Shown one piece after another: positions 12,501 to 19,244 of a stretch of 64,000 nucleotides of DNA. The notes under the pieces were generated by a model. That model saw only the letters and a list, made by a program, of their open reading frames with translations. It ran no database searches and was not told the DNA's origin. The stretch is from Pseudeuparius sepicola (lineage: Eukaryota > Arthropoda > Insecta > Coleoptera > Anthribidae): NCBI GenBank assembly GCA_963920635.1, contig OY987304.1:875501-939500 (forward strand), read 5' to 3'. The stretch's first letter is position 1; every line of letters begins with the position of its first letter. The position numbers and the translations under genes are program-made.

Positions 12501-14881
12501 ATAATTAATGGTAATAAAATTTGACACATAGAGATCATTATATATAGGTAGAGTGCTGGACGATGTTTTTTATACATAGGATGCGCGGAAAATTTGTGAC
12601 GAATTTAAAATCATAAAATTAAAATAGTAAAAAATAGTAATAAATAGGCCCAGTGGACATGCGCATTAGGTAGTGTTTTGTGAAACTTGACACTCTTTGA
12701 CAGCCATTTGACAGCGACTAACTAAGTATCACCTACCGTCCTACCGTTGTTTACATCATAGACGCTTTGTGACATAATTTTTTCGATTTTTAGCTAATTA
12801 TTAATAGTTTCTTCGGGTATTAGTTGTTTGAGTGTTTTATCTAATTAAGTCATCATCTCGAATATGCTCTGCTCATTTTACTCCAGAGTGTTTAAAAACG
12901 AAACGTGTCAAAACGCAGCTAATTGAAAATGCGGTACCAACTCTTCTATTAAAACCACCTAAACCATCATTTAAGTAAGTATATTAACATGATTGTGGTG
13001 TAAGAAACTATTAGTAGCTTATTTGTTTTAGTGTTAAAATTATAAAGGTAGATGAAAACAAGTCAAGTTCTAACATCAGTGAAGCAAATTCTAGTAGTTT
13101 GGACGAAACTAGTTTTACAATTATAAACGAACCTAGTTAAAGTTAGCGAAGTCTTGACCAGTCCACGTTGAGGTGAGCTTAATTTATTATCAATATACAA
13201 GTTTGTACGGAGATAGTAATTCAGAAAAACAACCACTGTTTTGAATTGCGCGGTCTGAAGGTCTAATGTGCAAATCCACAATTTGCCATAAAAAGGGATT
13301 TGTTCAGCACTCTACCTATATATATAATTTCTATGATTTGACAAGATGTTGCAACATAACCTCACATTTGGCAAAACAAAATGGCAATTGCATTGCCAAA
13401 GCAAGACGAATAAAATAAAATTCCCTAGTGACTACCTACTGAAACAGCTTGCACATTATATTTTGCATGTAATTTCTCTTATCATTCCTGTCTTTTGATT
13501 ATTTTGTCAGTGTCCTAACTTTCATTATTTTTTTATATCTAACAAAACATTTATAGTAGGCTGTGCCTATCAGTTGCGATGTTGCTGTCATGTTCATGGC
13601 CTACTATTAATATTTTTCATTCATTTTCTTTTTGGTTTCTTGGTCAAAAGATGTTACTCTGCAGGATACCCAATATTATAAACATCAAAAAATGTTTTTG
13701 GCTGTATTTTTTTGTAGTTGGGCATTTTTCTTGTTATAATATTGGGTGTCAAAATTTATTTATTTATTTTTCTCTAAAAGTTGCTTTGTTTTTGTTTTGT
13801 GTGTGTGTTTGCTCTGTGTAGATGTGATAGGGGTGGTGGCGATCAAATGATTTCTAGGGAAATTTAATTTTTCAAGGGGAAGTTTTGGTGTGTAGAGATG
13901 ATTCAGGTGATGCAACGTTAAAGTGATATTCCATTGAATAAAAACTGACATAGGGAATTTTTAAATGGGATGGAAATATTTTCTTGTTGAAGTTTGACAA
14001 CTAATACACCGCTAAAAGATTTTTCTGTATAAAATGTAACCTCTGGGTAAAACCAACTTAACAAATAACAGCGACATTGTATCGCCCGAAATCTGTCGAC
14101 CGCCACTGCCGTCGCAGCGAAAAATTGAGGTTATGTGTTGTGTTTTTTCTGCACGCAGGATCACCAATGAACAAAGAGAAATTGGCCAAACATCGGGATT
14201 TAAACGGGGAACACTTCCAGGAAACAAACTTTGGCAGAGTAAGATTTTTTTGGCTACCCCAAAATTCGCGCTCCGCTCATAGATAGAATTTTTTAGAAAT
14301 TTCATTTTTCCCTATCATTTTTGCAACTCGTTTTGTAGCCAGTATGTCAAATTTCGATGATTCGGCAATTACATAACCCCCAAAAATAAAATGTAAGATA
14401 TTGGGGTCTTTTTACAAAAATGTTTCTAAATTATTTAAAAAAATATTTTTTTGTTGCATTTTTCATTAATTTTGTTGGCAAAATTTTTGGAAAATGATCT
14501 TGACAGTTCACAACAAATTTTTGACAGATCGTTGCACTGTATGATGGTTTGAAATTTGACATATTATATAAGAAAGTAGTCATAGGAAAGACTTACGGTT
14601 TAATTTTGCATATTTTTTTTATGTTTTTACAAGTTTTCTTGCTAACTATTAATTTTTTTTTGCCTGTTAATTTTTCTAACTTTTTGCCATTGAATCGAAC
14701 CAAGTCTTTCCCGCAACTTCTGCAAATCCCTAACCTCACATATCTACTAGGCGTGATCGGGCGACGACAGACAACCGTCAAGGGACCACAGGAGGACGAT
14801 ATCGTGTCCCCAAATACCCCGCTTCTTCGTCCATCAACTTCGCAACAGCGCTACGATGCTCTAGCGCCCGACTACACGTAA
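569..14881 (+). CDS. Npc1: NPC intracellular cholesterol transporter 1 (NPC1), 5' partial
   Basis: NPC1 is the polytopic late endosome/lysosome protein that exports sterol received from NPC2. The exon chain is 569-761, 933-986, probably 2792-2947, 7203-7293 (or from 7221), 7347-7485, 9038-9474, 9619-11891, then 14159-14238 and/or 14751-14881. All junctions keep phase and end in GT/AG. The first exon carries the end of the Cys-rich N-terminal domain (CSCVDC), a Pro-rich linker and the first membrane helix. Exon 7347 encodes the second helix. Exon 9038 starts the middle luminal domain (VTTDPVELW). The 2.3-kb exon holds RSIEDEL, the sterol-sensing domain (about 10010-10500), the Cys-rich loop and the last helices ending LSYIG. 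About 1,177 codons are visible. Signal peptide and NPC2-facing domain are upstream of the window. Oddities are a GC-rich in-frame triplication at 9677-9784 and alternative C-termini. The family call is secure; the exact borders of two exons are not. Confidence 0.95.
1745..2125. repeat. Degenerate tandem repeat, period about 105 bp
   Basis: The phrase ACCGATTTSGAYRATKC recurs near 1793, 1888, 2011 and 2104. Each copy is followed by a T-rich run and then the self-complementary CCCTTAAGGGTGG block and GACAAATAGGGGATG. Copies differ by about 10-20 percent and spacing is uneven, so this is an old array, probably part of a degraded mobile element, lying in an NPC1 intron. Confidence 0.6.
2180..2375. 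mobile_element. Small foldback element (MITE-like), 196 bp
   Basis: The two arms are inverted copies of each other: TATGCACATTT at 2181 pairs with AAATGTGCATA at 2364-2374, and TTATCTTTGGA pairs with TCCAAAGATAA near the centre. The stem is about 75 bp per arm with a loop of roughly 50 bp. It carries no coding sequence. I could not define a clear target duplication, so the superfamily is unknown. Confidence 0.6.
2792..2947 (+). CDS. Probable NPC1 exon (polar linker between the first two membrane helices)
   Basis: This GC-rich island inside an AT-rich intron is flanked by an AG acceptor (CCCGGCAG) and a GTAGGT donor. It is exactly 52 codons long in the phase needed to join the exon ending at 986 to the one at 7203 or 7221, both phase 1. 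The product is a polar, Arg/Ala/Ser-rich segment ending in an acidic-Ser patch (DVDAEDSPLQS). The NPC1 loop here varies in length between animals, so an extra or cassette exon is plausible. The polypyrimidine tract is weak; a CpG-rich regulatory island is the alternative. Confidence 0.5.
3197..3564 (+). repeat. Left terminal inverted repeat
   Basis: This 368-bp arm is complementary to 4762-5130 almost throughout. It includes a long T run near 3260 and ends in AATAATTGAATTGT just before the transposase leader. Confidence 0.9.
3642..4712 (+). CDS. Transposase, Tc1/mariner superfamily (DD41D-like)
   Basis: The protein has 356 residues and would cut and paste the surrounding element. An N-terminal helix-turn-helix region (about 1-120) includes a second HTH-like stretch (VRTASLDLHIPKESIRRCL). 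The catalytic core shows FTDEATF (first Asp), LQLDGSPIHN (second Asp) and WPPRSPDLTPLDFFLWG (third Asp). The second and third acids are separated by 42 residues, so it falls near the DD41D insect lineage rather than classic DD34D mariner or DD34E Tc1. I chose the ATG at 3642 over the in-frame ATG at 3612, because the extra ten residues (Ile-rich) look like leader. There is no stop or frameshift and all three acidic residues are present, so it may be active. Confidence 0.9.
   Translation: MEYLSIRDKIEIVRLVGDNERSAAEAAAEFNNRHPGRSVSRSTVQRINNIFDETGSISKNLLKTRQNGRRGLVENNNQILQYFSDNPRNSVRTASLDLHIPKESIRRCLRQNKIKPFKPKFLHTLEPGDEERRLEFCYWLQGEYLHNGNFLNEILFTDEATFTTNGVVSSQNCRHWSAENPEFIINARRQYSQKINVWCGILRDRIIGPFFFEGNLNAAGFLNFLEIEFRNALDELPLRYRLNLKLQLDGSPIHNARLIRNWLDNNFENCWIGRNSPFCEWPPRSPDLTPLDFFLWGTLKQNVSRPHNLQELQARINRSCEEITPQQIRNVILNVRKRNDKCIVENGGLVEVTKIL
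4762..5130 (-). repeat. Right terminal inverted repeat
   Basis: This is the inverse complement of 3197-3564, with only single-base differences such as CGTTATT at about 4847 against AACAATT on the left. It begins about 50 bases after the transposase stop codon. Confidence 0.9.
5316..5513 (+). pseudogene. BED-type zinc finger exon remnant of a hAT transposase
   Basis: After the stop at 5313-5315, this frame reads KLKCAICKFC, then GRMRKHLIQC, then a Lys/Ser-rich tail, and meets a strong GTAAGT donor at 5514. The Cys-x2-Cys, basic helix and His/Cys pattern matches the BED zinc finger found at the N-terminus of hAT transposases. No downstream catalytic exons are present before the element's right end, so it is a non-functional leftover. 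Confidence 0.6.
5843..7202. other. AT-rich intron sequence, nothing recognised
   Basis: This is NPC1 intron with long A and T runs. A lone ATACAGGGTGG near 6978 resembles the end of the CAGGG-type elements described elsewhere in the window, but I find no partner end. I see no exon or RNA gene. Confidence 0.5.
7526..8930. mobile_element. Foldback element with arms of about 450 bp and TA target sites
   Basis: CACTGTGTTCCCGAT at 7526 is matched by the inverse of ATCCGGGACACAGTG ending at 8930, and TA flanks both ends. The inverted match continues from 7526 to about 7980 against about 8480 to 8930 with roughly 90 percent identity. The unique centre (about 500 bp) has no open frame. The end sequence and TA duplication place it with Tc1/mariner-type non-autonomous elements. 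It lies in an NPC1 intron. Confidence 0.75.
9503..9538. repeat. Short palindrome TAGTTC...GTACCGAATTCGGTAC...GAACTA
   Basis: This near-perfect 36-base palindrome lies in the 144-base NPC1 intron 9475-9618 and is followed by further TAGTTC/GAACTA copies. A close relative occurs at 19599-19634 in a short intron of the E2 gene, so it is a dispersed repeat rather than gene-specific sequence. Confidence 0.7.
9677..9784 (+). repeat. In-frame coding minisatellite, 3 x 36 bp, in NPC1
   Basis: Three tandem copies encode ALGGFLGPGEDP (first copy ALGGFPGPGDDP, last copy ending GEED). They follow the conserved GGPVIP segment of the middle luminal domain. Vertebrate NPC1 has only one LGG-type segment here. 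The unit is 12 codons, so expansion preserves the frame. The second and third copies are nearly identical at DNA level, suggesting recent duplication or possible length polymorphism. Confidence 0.9.
11987..12212. mobile_element. PIF/Harbinger-type MITE, 226 bp, TTA target duplication
   Basis: The ends AGGTGGATTTAT (11987) and ATAAATCCACCT (to 12212) are exact complements, and the stem extends through CGACGTT/AACGTCG with one indel region. The element is flanked by TTA on both sides (11984-11986 and 12213-12215), the 3-bp duplication typical of PIF/Harbinger. There is no coding sequence. It sits 95 bases after the last long NPC1 exon. Confidence 0.75.
12527..13335 (+). mobile_element. P-superfamily element, non-autonomous, 8-bp target duplication
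   Basis: The element starts CATAGAGATCATTATATATA and ends with the near-complement (TATATATAATTTCTATG). The TIRs also include TAGGTAGAGTGCTG, giving about 32-34 bp, close to the 31-bp TIR of P elements. The octamer ATTTGACA is repeated exactly at 12519-12526 and 13336-13343, the 8-bp duplication expected for P. Inside is a two-exon remnant of a THAP DNA-binding domain, the domain at the N-terminus of P transposase. At 809 bp it lacks the catalytic part, so it depends on a helper. Confidence 0.85.
12832..13140 (+). pseudogene. THAP domain fragment of a P-like transposase
   Basis: The frame after the TGA at 12829-12831 reads SSRICSAHFTPECLKTKR and then LIENAVPTLL, the C-terminal half of a THAP zinc finger (CxxH plus the AVPTLF-like signature). 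It ends at a GTAAGTA donor (12975). The acceptor at 13031 opens an exon that continues in phase through a Ser/Asn-rich linker to a TAA at 13138-13140. The first two zinc-binding Cys of the C2CH finger are missing upstream, so the finger cannot fold normally. Confidence 0.75.
14159..14286 (+). CDS. Npc1: Alternative 3' exon of NPC1
   Basis: After the AG at 14158, a phase-1 entry from the LSYIG exon gives GSPMNKEKLAKHRD, which resembles the usual NPC1 tail after the last helix (IGPxxNKxK). A perfect donor AGA/GTAAGA follows at 14239. Read without splicing, the frame ends with a stop at 14284-14286. If spliced at 14238 it leaves in phase 0, compatible with an AG at 14770 but not with the AG at 14750. 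Confidence 0.65.
14751..14881 (+). CDS. Npc1: Terminal exon of NPC1 (cytosolic tail)
   Basis: The tail reads VIGRRQTTVKGPQEDD and then NTPLLRPSTSQQRYDALAPD before TAA. Entry at 14751 fits a direct join from the exon ending 11891 (phase 1). Entry 20 bases further, after GACAG at 14770, fits a join from 14238 (phase 0). Both keep the same tail, which contains a dileucine and a Tyr residue that could act in sorting (inference). Confidence 0.7.
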
Positions 14882-16052
14882 TTGGCGGGGTTAGATTTAG
14901 GTTCTGTCGGTCGAACCCTCTGTTCGAAGTGCGACTAACTACCTAGAGTAGTTCAAATGTATGTGTGGTTAAGCGAACATCGGGGATATGGTCGTTTAAC
15001 CATAACATTGGAGGGTTCCCTTAAAAAATGCCTACTTGTTGTGCGGTTGTGATATATGATTTGTATGCGAGTGTATTTTTTTTGTGTTAGGAAAATCTGT
15101 TACCTATTTGTACTATGTTTGAGGTGTAAAGCACCGAATGCAACCAAAGTATTTATCAAAAAAAATCTAGAATAAAATAATGGAAAACTAAAACTGTTGA
15201 AGACTGCTAGCATTGGAATTTATTACATTTATATATTGTCTTCTTGGATTTAAAATTTTGACGAAATATTGTCTTCTGTTTTTCTAAGTATAAAATAAAA
15301 GATATTGCATGTTGTACTTAGTATAATTTCCAATTTTTTATGTGCCTTTGACGTTTTTATATATAAGAAACTTAAAAACAAAAAAGCTTTAGATGTTCTA
15401 ATATTTTTGTTGAAAATGCACTAAAAAGTAGTATTATATACGTCCATTATATGTAGTTAAGAGGAAAATACTCGTGATTTAATTTATTAGGTACATGGTG
15501 TTTGATTTCTGTTAAATTGAAAAAAATATTTTGGGTAAAATTGTAGTAGTGCACATTCCACTGTGTTGACTTTCTGAATTTGTTTAGCAGGTTATTTAGG
15601 TACTGATTTGTAGATAATTTGTTCTTAAAAAATCGTAATATATGTATTTTATAAAAATGTTGTTTTATTTTCTACAAAAGAAAGTGTACCCACGTCATAT
15701 CATAATATGATCTTTGTTCAAACTCAGAGGTCGTATAATACCTCAGACTAATTATTCTGAGTATAATAGGATCTCTGTGCTGTTAAATAATTTTATACCA
15801 CCGACATCAAGATAATTACTTACCTACTTAATTGCAAAATTATTTTCACTACGCCACTGTCTATGGTTCTCTGGCCGTTCAAAGAACCATACCCGTCAGC
15901 TGTCATTTTTTGCGTTTTGTGGTTCCATTAGTCACCAAACGTCAACTAGCTTGCCCGAGGTGTTGCTCGACGTTGACGAAAAAGTGTCCTGCAAACATTT
16001 ATCCACGAATTGGAGTTAAAATTAGGAAATTATCAAATTAAACCGCCTGAAA
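14882..16052. other. NPC1 3' untranslated region and spacer before cpb
   Basis: AATAAAATAA near 15171-15180 is a plausible NPC1 polyadenylation signal. The stretch around 14940 carries the dispersed TAGTTCAAATG...GGTTAAGCGAAC motif. From about 15840 the sequence becomes less AT-rich towards the cpb start and likely contains its promoter and 5' untranslated region. I see no other gene. Confidence 0.5.
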
Positions 16053-17752
16053 ATGGTAAGGAGGACGGCACTCCGTGCTTTCCTAAAGTCTTTTAGGAGC
16101 TGCAAAGTTTTGCGGCTATATTTTCGTCACACCCACAAAAATATGCTGGTAGATAAGGTTTATCTGTGTTCTAGGGGGATCAGTTCGATTGCGCTTTGGA
16201 TTTAATGAGGAGGCTGCCTCCCCAGCAAATCGAGAAAAACCTGAGCGATCTAATAGATCTAGTTCCGAGTCTTTGCGAGGATCTGCTGTCTTCCGTCGAC
16301 CAACCCTTGAAGATAGCCAAAGACAAGGAAACCGGCAAAGATTACCTTTTGTGCGATTACAATAGGGACGGGGATTCGTACCGTTCGCCATGGTCGAATA
16401 CTTACTACCCTCCCCTAGAAGATGGTTCGATGCCTTCCGAACGCTTGAGAAAACTCGAAATCGACGCGAACCAAGCGTTCGATCAGTACAGGGAGATGTA
16501 CTTTGAAGGTGGGGTGAGTTCGGTGTACTTTTGGGACCTGGATCATGGTTTCGCGGGCGTTATTCTTATAAAGAAGACGGGAGACGGGTCGACGAAAATA
16601 AAAGGATGCTGGGACTCGTTACATGTCGTGGAGGTGCAAGAAAAAAGTTCGGGAAGGACGTCGCATTATAAAATGACATCTACGGTTATGTTATGGTTAC
16701 AGACAAACAAACAAGGATCGGGAACCATGAATTTGGGTGGTAGTTTGACTCGGCAGGTAAGTATTTTTTTTATAAATTCTCTGTAAATTTCTTCAGAAAC
16801 TATCAAATTATATGTCTTATTTTGTTAATCTATATATTTTTTGAACATATAAAAACATACAAATAAAAATGACAGTTATGAATGGTTACAGTTTTTTTTA
16901 TGTTATGTTTAAATATTTTGACAGATGTCATTTAAATATTTAATCAGAAATTTTCTTTAAATCCTTATATCTACCAGGAGATTATTTTGTTTACACGTTT
17001 GATATCTTGTTGTAGAATAAATAAACGTGACAAGTTTTTATTTTAATTTTATATTTTTAGATCGAGCAAGATTGTACCGTAAACGAGGCAAACCCGCATT
17101 TCGCCAATATTGGCAGGATGGTCGAAGATATGGAAAATAAAATTAGGAACACCCTGAACGAGATCTACTTTAGCAAAACTAAAGATATCGTAAACAGCCT
17201 GCGTTCTGTGCAACCATTAAATGAGAGCAGGTATGTTTTTAAACAATTTTTTTTATTATAACCAAAACAAGTCGGGAGAGGTTAATTTAATGTGTACTGT
17301 GCAAACAACCATAAATGGCAGCAAATGATCATCAATTATTGTCAAAGTAGTTCAAATAATGTACCCACAAATCATCAAAAAGACCCAAACAACCTTTTTT
17401 GTTGAATTAAGTGGTAATTCTGTTATTTGTCTAATTTCTCAAGATTTTTCTCCATTAAAATTGACAGTATGGGCTTGTTTCATGAAAAATTTTCTTTGTG
17501 CAAACCCTCAGAGAAATGATTATTAATAATCATTGTCAAAGTAGTTCAAAGTACTTAATTGTCAAAGTAGTTCAAAGGTACTTACCCACAAATCATCAAA
17601 AGTGCACTTTTGGTTCTCTTCTAAGTTTAAAGTTTCCTTGTGGTTATTTAATCAGTTTTTGACATATTTCGTAACCTCTTAGGCAGCAGCAGGCCCTGAA
17701 ACACGACCTGGCCGCCGCGCTGCAGAGAAGGCACAACAAGTCCGAGAATTGA
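16053..17752 (+). CDS. cpb: F-actin-capping protein subunit beta
   Basis: The beta subunit pairs with the alpha subunit to cap actin filament barbed ends; it is also part of the dynactin and sarcomere Z-disc machinery. Exons are 16053-16055, 16175-16756, 17061-17230 and 17683-17752, all with GT/AG and consistent phase, giving 274 residues (family usual about 272-277). The sequence follows animal CAPZB throughout: [18 protein letters not shown] near the N-terminus, [48 protein letters not shown] and [10 protein letters not shown]. It ends in the short actin-binding amphipathic tail ([14 protein letters not shown]). The first coding exon is only the ATG, directly followed by GTAAGG. Intron 3 holds duplicated TCAAAGTAGTTCAAA sequence. 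No frameshift is seen. Confidence 0.97.
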
Positions 17753-19244
17753 TGCCGCCACGGCACGTGCCGCTCTAAGCTCGACGCCGGGGGCCCCAAC
17801 TAACCTCCGCGTGCGGACGCAATCAGACACAACCTCAAGTTCGTCCTCATGTCGAGGCGCGTTCCTACGAGCTGGCGTTGTGTGTGATTCCGGCATCTAC
17901 GACGCAAAAAAAAATTAACGAACGGAAAATCGGTCGCTTTTTGTTTCCGATGGGAGACGATTAACCGTTCCGGTCTGTCAACTGTCGGACCGTGGTGATG
18001 TTCGATTGTTTTGGCTCTCTTGATTCAGAGGTTATGTTCAATTAACCATATCGGTAGTTCAAACTGGAGTATAGCTAAATGAACACATTTCGATTGTTTT
18101 GTTTCATAGCTTCCTAGATTTACAAATGTCTAAAGTGCAACGCCCTGGTATGTTTCATAGTCGACAGACTGAGAACAAAGTATGCAATTTTTTCCTTAAC
18201 GTTCATTAAATTATATAGGAGCAAAGTTATATATTTATTTACGATTGTTTTTATAGTCCATTCTTGAGATATTTTCAAATTAACTTGTTAGGCGAAAGGT
18301 AAATAATTATTTAAATTAATTTAAGAAAAATATATGAGATATCTTAAGAATTGACGATTAATTCGGAAGAAAAATATTATTTAACACGATTTTTCGCATG
18401 ACACTTTTAAAAGAATGAGCTTGTTTCAATTTTTGAATGTATACAACGTGAATGCCAAAATTGTTCTAAAAGAAAGACTCCTACAATATGGAGGAAAGTA
18501 TTGTTATGTCTATTATTTTGCAACGCATAATTTTGTTTATGTAGTTATAGTTTTTCCTATTATTTTGTATTATTCCGCTTTTATATAAAGCTCAAGATTT
18601 AATTTAAGAAAAAATGTATAAATTACTATTAAAATATAGATCATTTTTTTACAATGCTGTTTTCATTTACTTACCTGAAATTGCAAGTAGTTCAAATAAC
18701 ATGTTCATTTAACCATATTGAGTAGTTCAAATAAACATTAGTTTAACGAAAAAACATCAAAGTAAGGTTAATGCACGGCAAGGAATCTACTTTTAAAATT
18801 ATTTTCTTTTATTGAAATTCGTGACATTATGTACAATATAATTTATTTGTTGTATAATATTTACATAAATTAATACAGTAACAGATACATCACAACTTCA
18901 CATTTAAAACAAACTTTTTTTTGGAGATAATAATCGCAACAATAAAGACTTCCCTTTCTACGAGTATGTACGATTTAAATGCATTGCATCCTCGAAATAA
19001 AACACTTCCAACAAGAAAAACATTATACCCTTATCAAAAAAGTTACCTACAAAAACACATCGCTATTTTCCCCGAGATGCCCAAAGCCCCACGAAACTAA
19101 GTCTATTTTATAAATATCATTATTGTCTACGAGCTTTGGGAATTTCGTGCGATGTGATGCACCCAAGCGACCCTATAAATTGAGGTTAGGTCCTTCCCGC
19201 ACTCAAATCCATCGTTGGCGAAGCTTCGAACAAACAAATTGTGC
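17753..19244. other. Convergent 3' regions of cpb and the E2 gene
   Basis: This AT-rich stretch holds the 3' untranslated regions of both flanking genes. TTTATT at 18808-18813 and 18842-18847 reads AATAAA on the minus strand and could end the E2 transcript. TAGTTCAAA motifs with TTCATTTAACCAT occur near 18052, 18690 and 18720, members of the dispersed repeat. I see no further gene. Confidence 0.5.
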
